Origin: Nautilus pompilius
Lineage: Eukaryota > Mollusca > Cephalopoda > Nautilida > Nautilidae
Assembly: GCA_018389105.1 (NCBI GenBank)
Contig: JACATO010001678.1
Location: forward strand, 1 to 64,000
Length of the DNA: 64,000 bases
Reading direction: 5' to 3'
The notes below the pieces were generated by a model. It ran no database searches. It saw only the letters and a program-made list of their open reading frames with translations, and was not told where the DNA came from. Below, piece by piece: positions 1 through 10,430 of this stretch (positions within the stretch are counted from its first letter, which is position 1; each line of letters starts with the position of its first letter). The position numbers and the translations under genes are program-made.

Positions 1-2339
1 ATCCTGTGGAAAAATACAAAATAATGCTGTCAGCCTCGGATGTCAACTCTTAAGACTCTTTTATGACAACTGTTTGTCATTGTTCTGCTCTGATTTCATG
101 TTGTAGTTGGTTTTATTTTTATAAAATACAAAGGACACGTCGTTAATACTGTAGGTTGTTATCGATGATTCGAAAAAACAATGACAATCAAGTGCTTGGT
201 CGCCGAGCTCTTCCAACCAATCAATCTAGTTGTTGTGTCAAACACCAGTCCATCTTCCAATCTGACGCTAGTCATCAGCAAGTAATATCTTTCTTTTCCT
301 TGTCTTCTCTTTGATATTGCTAGCATTTAAATACTAAGAAAAAACAAAACTGAAACTAATAACATCTAAAAGAAGCTCCCTGGGGTGCAGAAAGATTTTA
401 AAACTTTAGAATAAACAAATTTCTTGCTTTCTTCTTTGCACAGTAATGCACTTTACATTCTATGACGAGAACACTGTTTTCGTCTGACCAATCCCATGTG
501 TTTCCATTTTTAAAAAAAAAATTAATAAATCCACATTGTTTTGTATTTTTCCAAGAAATCTTTTATTTTTCCTATAATGGTCAAGAATTAACAAAGTGCT
601 GATTCAGAACTCTTTTTAAGGGAATCCAAAAAGTTGATGATTGTGCAATATCGAGGTTTTTTGTCAGAGTAAAAGTAACAAACAAATGTAGCAGCAGAAA
701 GGTCTTGATGATATCTGTCCCCTTCCCAGTCCAAGTTTTGTGGATGCTTTAAAGATCTCTGACCCGTGTTTTGAAACTGTTTATACGGTGTCTGTAACAA
801 GTCACTGCCCACTAGCCTTCAACGTTTTTTCATGTTGAAGCCAAGTACTTGCTTATAGGTCCTGAACATTAACAAGAAACCTTTAATTTGCAAGAACAAC
901 AAGAAATATTATTCAATTTTCATTTCAAAAGAATACAAAAATCAAAACAGTGGAAAGAAATAGAGGTTTCAAAAAAAAACATGGAGTTAAGATCGAAAAT
1001 ATATTGTGTTGTTTACAGATGTTAGAGGCTTAATCCAGGCTTTTCCAATCACCATATTAGTGGTAATACAACTAAGTACTGAAACTATATTTTGATTATC
1101 CTTCCCTGTTGCCATGACTAGCAATTTGTCCTGGGAACTTTTCCTGTGCGCGACGTAGTTGTCTGAACATTCCAGAAGCATAAACACACAATGCAAAAAG
1201 ATCTACTGCAAAATTAACACCCTTTCACATACAGACAGGACTAAATAAGGCTGAAGGCATGAATCATAGGTTGATTAGTGAGTTTTATCATTATTATTAA
1301 TGAGAAATCTGAAAAATATTCCAAACTAACCCTACATGAAGTGTCCAGTAAAAAAGACTGCAGTATGACATGCATTTTTTTCAGAAACGCCTCCATTACG
1401 AAATGACCAAACATTGATTGTATGTGAAGGGTTATTGATACATATTTCAGTAAGGCAGTTAGGAAGTGGTGGAGTGCTAATAAAAAGCATATGACCTCTG
1501 ATATCATGAACTTTTTGACCACCTGCAATGAAAGGCTATTTATGATACAGCTACATGCTTTAATTCACTTTGCAGGCCCAAAATCTACAGTTTTCTTTTC
1601 CTAAAAGCTTTCAGTTTTGAAGAACAGTTGACATCTCCGGTTTTTTCTTTGAAACAACATTCAGATCCAGGTAACATCTGATTTCAAGACTTCAAATTAT
1701 AGAAGCATCATTGTTAGTTTTCTGAAACACCTAAAAATAAACTTCTACATCTTAGTATCCAAACATGTTGGCTTTGCCCTACTGCGCAGTCTGCTTTACA
1801 TCATTTACATATTTTGATTTGGTTGGATAAAGAAGCATGACTGTCAATATAACCTAAGTATTTTCCACTTTTTTACATAAGCCTCCATACTTTCAATGCA
1901 ATTTTGTTGCACATCTATCTTCTTTAATAAGCATCATGTAAAAATATTTATAACACCTTCTTTTTTCCATTTTTTGTGCAGCATGAGCATTTGTTAATAC
2001 GTAGAAAATATTAATGTTATTAGCATAGAGTAATATTTCTTGGAAAAAGTGCTGTTTCTACGTGTTTCAGTAAACAGGGTAAAGAGAAGAGAAGGGAGTA
2101 AGGGAGGCAGGACCAGCAAGGTCAAACCAGACTTGCCGGGTCAAAAGCTACAGTTGGAAGCAAAACCAACTTTTAATCAAACAAAAGTACAAAATTAATT
2201 TTAAGCAATGAAAAGCTACAGTTGGAGAAAACTAAATTTTAGCTAATCAGCATAATTTTAAAAAAATTTTTTAAAATCTACTTTCATAATAGGCTACAAC
2301 CCCCGCCTTTCTATGCAGTGTCCTCTAAATTTAGACTGA
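1..2339. other. AT-rich stretch, no gene recognised
   Basis: Read on both strands. Open frames are short, low in conserved residues and lack convincing splice signals. I see no transposase motif or tandem array. It probably lies downstream of, or in an intron of, the minus-strand WSC/PKD gene. Confidence 0.5.
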
Positions 2340-2368
2340 TACAGGTTGAGAATCCCTTATCTGGAATT
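2340..2368 (+). repeat. Tigger/pogo-like terminal repeat (single end)
   Basis: The sequence TACAGGTTGAGAATCCC, followed by TTATCTGGAA, closely resembles the terminal inverted repeat of vertebrate Tigger/MER2 pogo elements as I remember it, including the leading TA target site. No inverted partner was found nearby, so this is a solo end or a chance match. Confidence 0.35.
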
Positions 2369-2508
2369 CCCAATGAAAATTAAATATTACTGTACAATCT
2401 TAAAAATTATAACTCTCTGTCTGTCCTAATTTTGAGGACGATAGACAGTCTGAAACTGAAAAGTTCTCTTTTGACCAAAGGAATGGTGATAGAAAACATT
2501 GATTCTTT

Positions 2509-2795
2509 ACTACTCTACTACTACGACTACTACTACTACTACTACTACTACTAAGAAGATGAAGAAGAAGAAAAAGAAGAAGAAGATGAAGAAAAAGAAG
2601 AAGAAGAAGAAGATGAAGAAGAAGAAAAAGAAGAAGAAGAAGAAGAAGAAGAAGAAAAAGAAGAAGAAGATGAAGAAAAAAAGAAGAAGAAGAAGATGAA
2701 GAAGAAGAAAAGAAGAAGAAGAAGAAGAGAAAAAGATGAAGAAGAAAAAGAAGAAGAAGAATAAGAAGAAGCCGATAAGAAGACGAAAAAAGAGA
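2509..2795. repeat. CTA then AAG triplet microsatellite
   Basis: About 35 bp of CTA/ACT repeats pass directly into about 240 bp of almost pure purine AAG/AAAG/GATGAAG repeats on the plus strand. The open frames here (Ser/Leu/Phe-rich on one strand, Lys/Met-rich on the other) are products of the repeat and not genes. The strand asymmetry (polypurine/polypyrimidine) could form triplex DNA. Confidence 0.9.
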
Positions 2796-2879
2796 AGAAA
2801 AGAAACATAAGAAGACCCACCTCAACGAAGAAGAAGACCTCCTCCCCCGCACTACTCCTCGAACCCATCCAAAATCCGA

Positions 2880-3115
2880 ATCCTCCCCCAAGAAGCCACA
2901 TCGACTCATCCGCCTCCTCCGCCTCCGCCGCCGCCGCCTCCCCCCGCCGACGCAGCTGCCTCCCCTCCGCTACGCACCCTCCGCCGCAAGAACCAGCTGC
3001 CGACGCCCATCCGCCGCAGCCGCCGCACCCTATGCCCTCGGCCACCCTCCTGGCCGCCGCCTACCCCCCGCCCCGCAGCTCCCTCCTCCCCGCCCGCCGC
3101 CGCCAGAAGATCCGC
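2880..3115. repeat. GCC/CCT-rich low-complexity block
   Basis: Very GC-rich tract dominated by CCGCC, CCTCC and GCCGCC, next to the AAG repeat. On the minus strand it reads as Gly/Ala/Arg-rich sequence continuous with the WSC/PKD frame, but the composition is low complexity and unlike a PKD domain, so I do not count it as coding. Confidence 0.7.
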
Positions 3116-3129
3116 CCGAAGAACGCCGA

Positions 3130-3669
3130 AGAAGAAAGAATCCTCAGTGCGTGTTTCCGTGTAAAAACTAAACCCTGTGACCTGGTACTGTCCTGGCAGG
3201 GAAAAGTGTTTCTTCGGGAATATCCCAGAGGAATTCTGGCCGGTTCTTCCCGCGCCATCCCCGTAGTCAAACTGGTAGCTTAATTCGGACCCGGTAGTGA
3301 CGTCAGTGGTAAACGTCACCGGATCAAAGACCGGAACGACGTCTTTTCCGGCCACACTCAGCCGTAGTCCGGTGGCTGGCTGACGGCTGACGTGCACGCT
3401 GACGTGGGTGTTCTCCCCGCACATCTCACTGGATTTGTTAGCGCACTGGTTCGTACAGGCCGATTCGTCTTCCCAGTCGTCAGGTGGAAGTTCGTTGCCG
3501 CAGAAACAGGCGGTGTTGCCCGTGAGCGCCGCATACTTGTACCAGAGGTCTCCGCAAGCGGCTGCGCAGGGCTCGTAGCTGTTGAGGGGCGGGTCATAAA
3601 TTCCAGGCGACTCGTGAAAGTGCCGACTAGAGATGTCTTCCTTGTAGCAGCCGACGTATTTGCCGGACA
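3130..3669 (-). CDS. WSC-PKD exon, polycystin-1-like (partial gene)
   Basis: Extracellular module exon. The acceptor is CTCCTTCAG followed by TGTCCGGC, giving a phase-1 start typical of shuffled extracellular domains. Domain order is WSC (YVGCYKED, then a CAAAC pair, ACFCG, and three further Cys; eight Cys in all, N-terminal about 95 residues) followed by a PKD repeat (YQFDYGDG, then LPGQYQVTGF). The WSC-then-PKD order is that of polycystin-1, a large ciliary membrane receptor, which is my preferred identity by inference; other WSC/PKD proteins are possible. The 3' end of the exon is unresolved because the frame runs into GCC/AAG repeats; a weak donor lies at CAG|GTCACA inside the PKD domain. 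Neighbouring exons are not seen, so the rest of the gene is outside the window, lost, or too diverged to recognise. Confidence 0.72.
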
Positions 3670-3836
3670 CTGAAGGAGGAGACAAACAAGATTAACGATT
3701 AATGGAAGATTTAAAACGTACTCCCACCAAAATAGGTATAACAGCAAAAATGTCAAATAAATTAAATATTGGCGAAAATGATTCGGAGAGCGTCGAAATT
3801 ATTTTGAGAAGTAGGAAAGACCAAGGTAAGTTGGTA

Positions 3837-3880
3837 CAGTACCAGTAATTAAACGTATAGATGAGGCTATAATCTACGTC
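3837..3880 (+). repeat. Left inverted arm of the MITE
   Basis: Inverted match to 8121-8168 with about 80% identity over 40-plus bases by eye, including the shared core AAACGTATAGATG. It is adjacent to the first 36-bp unit, which begins near 3894. Confidence 0.7.
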
Positions 3881-3893
3881 ATAAAGATCAACG

Positions 3894-6800
3894 CATATGA
3901 CATCAGTCTCAGCCTCGTCCGTACCTAAGCATATGACGTCGGTCACAGCCTCGTCCGTACCTAAGCATATGACGTCGGTCTCAGCCTCGTCCGTACCTAA
4001 GCATATGACGTCGGTCACAGCCTCGTCCGTACCTAAGCATATGACGTCGGTCTCAGCTTCGTCCGTACCTAAGCATATGACCTAAGCATATGACGTCGGT
4101 CACAGCCTCGTCCGTACCTAAGCATATGACGTCGGTCTCAGCCTCGTCCATACCTAAGCATATGACGTCGGTCACATCCTCGTCCGTACCTAAGCATATG
4201 ACGTCGGTCTCAGCCTCGTCCGTACCTAAGCATATGACGTCGGTCTCAGCCAATCCGTAACCTAAGCATATGACGTCGGTCACAGCCTCGTCCGTACCTA
4301 AGCATATGACGTCGGTCTCAGCCTCATCCGTACCTAAGCATATGACGTCGGTCACAGCCTCGTCCGTACCTAAGCATATGACGTCGGTCACAGCCTCGTC
4401 CGTACCTAAGCATATGACGTCGGTCTCAGCCTCGTCCGTACCTAAGCATATGACGTCGGTCTCAGCCTCGTCCGTACCTAAGCATATGACGTCGGTCTCA
4501 GCTTCGTCCGTACCTAAGCATATGACCTAAGCATATGACGTCGGTCACAGCCTCCTCCGTACCTTAGCATATGACGTCGGTCACAGCCTCCTCCGTACCT
4601 TAGCATATGACGTCGGTCACAGCCTCCTCCGTACCTAAGCATATGACGTCGGTCACAGCCTCGTCCGTACCTAAGCATATGACGTCGGTCTCAGCCTCGT
4701 CCGTACCTAGCATATGACGTCAGTCTCAGCCTCGTCCGTACCTAAGCATATGACGTCGGTCACACAGCCTCGTCCGTACCTAAGCATATGACGTCGGTCT
4801 CAGCCTCGTCCGTACCTAAGCATATGACGTCGGTCACAGCCTCGTCCGTACCTAAGCATATGACCTAAGCATATGACGTCGGTCACAGCCTCCTCCGTAC
4901 CTAAGCATATGACGTCGGTCACAGCCTCGTCCGTACCTAAGCATATGACGTCGGTCACAGCCTCGTCCGTACCTAAGCATATGACGTCGGTCTCAGCCTC
5001 GTCCGTACCTAAGCATATGACGTCGGTCTCAGCCTCGTCCGTACCTAAGCATATGACGTCAGTCCAGCCTCGTCCGTACCTAAGCATATGACGTCGGTCT
5101 CAGCTTCGTCCGTACCTAAGCATAACGTCGGTCACAGCCTCGTCCGTACCTAAGCATATGACGTCAGTCTCAGCCTCGTCCATACCTAAGCATATGACGT
5201 CGGTCACAGCCTCGTCCGTACCTAAGCATATGACGTCGGTCACAGCCTCGTCCGTACCTAAGCATATGACGTCGGTCTCAGCCTCGTCCGTACCTAAGCA
5301 TATGACGTCGGTCTCAGCCTCGTCCGTACCTAAGCATATGACGTCAGTCTCAGCCTCGTCCGTACCTAAGCATATGACGTCGGTCTCAGCTTCGTCCGTA
5401 CCTAAGCATATGACGTCGGTCACAGCCTCGTCCGTACCTAAGCATATGACGTCAGTCTCAGCCTCGTCCATACCTAAGCATATGACGTCGGTCTCAGCCT
5501 CGTCCGTACCTAAGCATATGACGTCGGTCTCAGCTTCGTCCGTACCTAAGCATATGACCTAAGCATATGACGTCGGTCACAGCCAGCCTCCCGTACCTAA
5601 GCATATGACCTAAGCATATGACGTCGGTCACAGCCTCCTCCGTACCTTAGCATATGACGTCGGTCACAGCCTCCTCCGTACCTAAGCATATGACGTCGGT
5701 CACAGCCTCGTCCGTACCTAAGCATATGACGTCGGTCTCAGCCTCGTCCGTACCTAAGCATATGACGTCGGTCTCAGCCTCGTCCGTACCTAAGCATATG
5801 ACGTCGGTCACAGCCTCGTCCGTACCTAAGCATATGACCTAAGCATATGACGTCGGTCACAGCCTCGTCCGTACCTAAGCATATGACGTCGGTCTCAGCC
5901 TCGTCCGTACCTAAGCATATGACGTCGGTCACAGCCTCGTCCGTACCTAAGCATATGACCTAAGCATATGACGTCGGTCACAGCCCTCGTCCGTACCTAA
6001 GCATATGACGTCGGTCACAGCCTCGTCCGTACCTAAGCATATGACGTCGGTCTCAGCCTCGTCCGTACCTAAGCATATGACGTCGGTCTCAGCCTCGTCC
6101 GTACCTAAGCATATGACGTCGGTCACAGCCTCGTCCCGTACCTAAGCATATGACGTCGGTCACAGCCTCCTCCGTACCTAAGCATATGACGTCGGTCACA
6201 GCCTCGTCCGTACCTAAGCATATGACGTCGGTCACAGCCTCGTCCGTACCTAAGCATATGACGTCGGTCTCAGCCTCGTCCATACCTAAGCATATGACGT
6301 CGGTCTCAACCTCGTCCGTACCTAAGCATATGACGTCGGTCTCAGCTTCGTCCGTACCTAAGCATATGACCTAAGCATATGACGTCGGTCTCAGCCTCGT
6401 CCGTACCTAAGCATATGACGTCGGTCACAGCCTCGTCCGTACCTAAGCATATGACGTCGGTCTCAGTCTCGTCCATACCTAAGCATATGACGTCGGTCTC
6501 AGCCTCGTCCGTACCTAAGCATATGACGTCGGTCTCAGCTTCGTCCGTACCTAAGCATATGACCTAAGCATATGACGTCGGTCACAGCCTCCTCCGTACC
6601 TTAGCATATGACGTCGGTCACAGCCTCCTCCTCCGTACCTAAGCATATGACGTCGGTCACAGCCTCGTCCGTTACCTAAGCATATGACGTCGGTCTCAGC
6701 CTCGTCCGTACCTAAGCATATGACGTCGGTCTCAGCCTCGTCCGTACCTAAGCATATGATGTCGGTCACAGCCTCGTCCGTACCTAAGCATATGACCTAA

Positions 6801-8119
6801 GCATATGACGTCGGTCACAGCCTCGTCCGTACCTAAGCATATGACGTCGGTCTCAGCCTCGTCCGTACCTAAGTATATGACGTCGGTCACAGCCTCGTCC
6901 GTACCTAAGCATATGACCTAAGCATATGACGTCGGTCACAGCCTCGTCCGTACCTAAGCATAAACGTCGGTCACAGCTTCGTCCGTACCTAAGCATATGA
7001 CGTCGGTCACAGCCTCGTCCGTACCTAAGCATATGACGTCGGTCTCAGCCTCGTCCGTACCTAAGCATATGACGTCGGTCTCAGCCTCGTCCGTACCTAA
7101 GCATATGACGTCGGTCACAGCCTCGTCCGTACCTAAGCATATGACGTCGGTCTCAGCCTCGTCCGTACCTAAGCATATGACGTCGGTCACAGCCTCGTCC
7201 GTACCTAAGCATATGACGTCGGTCACAGCCTCCTCCGTACCTAAGCATATGACGTCGGTCACAGCCTCGTCCGTACCTAAGCATATGACGTCGGTCACAG
7301 CCTCGTCCGTACCTAAGCATATGACGTCGGTCTCAGCCTCGTCCATACCTAAGCATATGACGTCGGTCTCAACCTCGTCCGTACCTAAGCATATGACGTC
7401 GGTCTCAGCTTCGTCCGTACCTAAGCATATGACCTAAGCATATGACGTCGGTCACAGCCTCGTCCGTACCTTAGCATATGACGTCGGTCACAGCCTCCTC
7501 CGTACCTAAGCATATGACGTCGGTCACAGCCTCGTCCGTACCTAAGCATATGACGTCGGTCACAGCCTCGTCCGTACCTAAGCATATGACGTCGGTCACA
7601 GCCTCGTCCGTACCTAAGCATATGACGTCGGTCTCAGTGTCGTCCGTACCTAAGCATATGACGTCGGTCACAGCCTCGTCCGTACCTAAGCATATGACGT
7701 CGGTCACAGCCTCGTCCGTACCTAAGCATATGACGTCAGTCTCAGCCTCGTCCGTACCTAAGCATATGACGTCGGTCTCAGCTTCGTCCGTACCTAAGCA
7801 TATGACGTCGGTCACAGCCTCGTCGATACCTAAGCATATGACGTCGGTCTCAGCTTCGTCCGTACCTAAGCATATGACGTCGGTCTCAGCTTCGTCCGTA
7901 CCTAAGCATATGACCTAAGCATATGACGTCGGTCAGAGCCTCCTCCGTACCTTAGCATATGACGTCGGTCACAGCCTCCTCCGTACCTAAGCATATGACG
8001 TCGGTCACAGCCTCGTTCGTACCTAAGCATATGACGTCGGTCACAGCCTCGTCCGTACCTAAGCATATGACCTAAGCATATGACGTCGGTCACAGCCTCG
8101 TCCGTACCTAAGCATATGA
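3894..8119. repeat. 36-bp minisatellite, about 115 units
   Basis: The unit begins CATATGACGTCGGT, continues with CTCAGC or CACAGC, and ends CTCGTCCGTACCTAAG. Since 36 is divisible by 3 and the unit lacks stops in some frames, long ORFs appear on both strands (12-residue period MTSVSASSVPKH on plus). Variants include TCA/ACA in the middle, GTCC/CTCC, TAAG/TTAG, and TGACGTCA in place of TGACGTCG. Fourteen truncated 13-bp units (CATATGACCTAAG) punctuate the array and shift the frame. Each full unit carries four CpGs and one TGACGTCR, a CREB/ATF-type site. It lies upstream of the WSC/PKD exon on that gene's strand, perhaps in its intron. Confidence 0.97.
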
Positions 8120-8120
8120 G

Positions 8121-8168
8121 GTCGGTTATAGCTCCATCTATACGTTTAATTAAGAATTACTGGTGCTG
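8121..8168 (-). repeat. Right inverted arm of the MITE
   Basis: Starts GTCGGTTATAGC where the array units read GTCGGTCACAGC, and continues CATCTATACG where the units read CGTCCGTACC. The last minisatellite unit therefore blends directly into the terminal repeat, showing that the unit derives from the arm. Confidence 0.7.
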
Positions 8169-8689
8169 TAACAATTTACGCCCCTAGCCCAGATCTTCCC
8201 AAATTAAAAAAAAAAAAAAAACTGGCTAGAGAGTAGCGTTAGTCCGAATGGGAGATTTCCAAGTAAAAATTTGGAAGAATAAACTTAGAAATAAAATCTA
8301 ATGATATAAATGTTTCCGAAGCTTAGCAGCATGCCGCATTACTTATCGTACGCAAAGATTTCTCTCCAACTCTTTTCTCCGCCGTAAAAGAAAAACAAAC
8401 AAGCAAATAAAACAGCACTACACGCTGCTAGTCATCTAACGATTGACATATTGCTCCATAACCATCGTTTAGGCTGCAGTGTAGATTTTCAGCAGAAGGA
8501 ACATCCTTTATAAAACTGGAGAGATGAATAAATGAAGGTTTTGTGTGACGCTGAGTTGTATGGAAGCTGTCGAAAGTTTTGCTCAGTCAATAATTACGAA
8601 GACTTTTCCGGAATGCAGTTCCTCACAAGTCAACTCCTACTACCACGATGTTCCCTAACTGCGGCTGGGATCTTTCAAAGCATCCATTG

Positions 8690-9044
8690 TACAGGGTGGT
8701 CCGAAAGTCTTGTCACCCCTACATATTGTTTCGACTTTATCAAGGAGAAGGTTTCACATGAACGATACCGGAATACCCATCAGTTACAGGAGGCCGTTCG
8801 GAGAGCCTTTGCAACAATCGCCAATGCGCAGCTTCGTAAAATATCACACAGGACATGGCGCCGCATTATTTTGTGCCACGAAAATGATGGTGTTCATACA
8901 GACCTCCTCGATGTGTGACGGCGTCAATGAAAGTGAATAAACTGAATCCAGTACATGTGCTTTGTATTACCGTATTATTTGTTCTTCTATTTTTCTCATT
9001 GCTATTTTTTGGTAGGGGTGACAAGACTTTCGGACCACCCTGTA
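8690..9044 (+). mobile_element. Internally deleted mariner element
   Basis: Perfect 32-bp terminal inverted repeats at 8691-8722 and 9012-9043, beginning ACAGGGTGGTCCGAAAGTCT, with a TA at each outer edge (the target duplication). Total length is about 355 bp. The CAGGGTGG start and the TA site place it with mariner-type IS630/Tc1 elements. It retains only the C-terminal part of a transposase. Perfect ends suggest recent activity through a transposase supplied in trans. Confidence 0.9.
8721..8918 (+). pseudogene. Mariner transposase C-terminal fragment
   Basis: The frame reads FIKEKVSHERYRNTHQLQEA and then a VRRAFATI...LRKI...WRRIILCHEN...GVHTDLL pattern, ending in TGA. This is the usual end of mariner transposases (helical tail after the last catalytic residue, then a Gly-His close). 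No D,D motif is left. The apparent upstream extension to 8532 is outside the element and not related. Confidence 0.75.
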
Positions 9045-10430
9045 TTATGGAATCAAAATCCCCTATTACGCGGATAGCGAAACTGGGGGGAAGAACAAAG
9101 CAAAACAAACTAGAAGACCGAACTTTCCTTTTTTCCATTTAAAAAAATAATCTAAAGTAAATATTTTTCAATAAATTCATGAAATGATAATAATAAAAAA
9201 CTGTCTTGATACTTTTGTTTGTTTGGCGTCGCGTCCTTTTAATTAGGAAATATGCCACCCGTTAATACAAAGTCCATCTGAAGTTAAACTATACGTCGGG
9301 TGTCAGGCGACCGTTTATCCCACACAAAGTTCATTCCCGGTTACGGGCAAAACACGAGGAAATAATTACATTTTTCTTTATGTTATTGGGGGTCTGCATG
9401 GCGAACAAGCAGCTTAAACATTTTCTCTTATTTATTTTACTTGTGGTTTTTACCAACAATATATCTTACAAAACTCGGATGTCACAAAATCCACCATATA
9501 ATAAAGGCTGTTTATGAATCTATTGAAATGGTTTTCTTTATTGTAGGCTGATCGAATGAGATACTGATAAACAGAAGATCGATTCACAAACCTCGGGAAA
9601 ATTTTGCTTCTTGCCGATTATCTATGTAAAACATCTCAAATGTGTATGAGCTGACTGCTGAGTAAAGAATTCCCAGACATTCAATATAGTTTGACCAAAA
9701 AAAGTCTTCTTATAAATACTTTACCTTGATTTTAAAAAAAAATTGCCACAACATACAGCTGTAATGATAATCATAAAAAATTAGTCTTCATATTTAATAT
9801 ATATAACTTACCTGGTTTTAAATCGATGGCGCTGATCTGAAAGTAAAAACAAAGAATTAAATTACATGGGCTAGAATCAGCTTAGTTTTGTTTGGAAGAA
9901 AAAAGAAAGAATTTATCAGAAAATAAACCTATCGATACTTTACCAATATTATAAAGGAACTAAACTTGAAAGTCATTATTTCATCGTTTGTCCTTTTGGC
10001 TGAGTGTTGCCTTCTCTACGAAAGAGATTGAAGCAATGAGTCCTGGGAAAAGGTTTGTGTACGTACACCTATCAGTGCCATGGTTACTCTCATTCCCGCT
10101 CGGGTGCAATCATTAGCATAGCTTATCGATGTCGCTTGTCTTCCTTTTGCACCGCGAGTGGAAACAAGGCCATACAATTTGTTCAGTGAAGCTTAGAAAC
10201 TACAAACTTCACGAAAGACGAGAGGGGCTCAGTTTATTTAACCTTAATGCTATGCTTCTTGTATAAACCAAAAAAAAAAAGGGGGGGACTTGGACCTTTC
10301 CCTTGCCTGAGAAATGAATGATGCAGTAAAACGGTGAGAATTTTCCCCACCAAAAAGACAAGAACAAAAGCAAATGCTTCTGGCGTTTGTTTGAGGCCAT
10401 CGTTCCCAAAACTTCTAATTGTAACCGTTC
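9045..10430. other. No gene recognised
   Basis: AT-rich with a few poly-A and poly-T runs. I found no coding exon, transposase motif or tandem repeat that I can support. Confidence 0.4.

Larger units (their letters stand above)
3835..8170. mobile_element. MITE-like element carrying the 36-bp array
   Basis: The left end (from TA at 3835: TACAGTACCAGTAATT then AAACGTATAGATGAGGC) is an inverted copy of the right end (8121-8170, which in reverse reads TACAGCACCAGTAATT, CTT, then AATTAAACGTATAG). Both ends begin TACAG, as in Tc1/mariner elements with TA target duplication. The minisatellite fills everything between the arms. A third, solo copy of the same arm lies at 10,912-10,963. No transposase is present, so this is a non-autonomous element. 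Confidence 0.7.

Noticed and set aside
2400..3045. Ser/Leu/Phe-rich and Lys-rich open frames of up to 169 residues
   Set aside because: They are translations of the AAG/CTT and GCC repeats, present on both strands, with no conserved domain.
3894..8119. 36-bp repeats resemble the length of CRISPR repeats
   Set aside because: There are no spacers between repeats, no cas genes, and the context is an animal genome. It is a minisatellite.
8532..8720. N-terminal extension of the 128-residue frame before the mariner end
   Set aside because: It lies outside the element's inverted repeat and has no similarity I can recognise; only the part inside the element matches a transposase.
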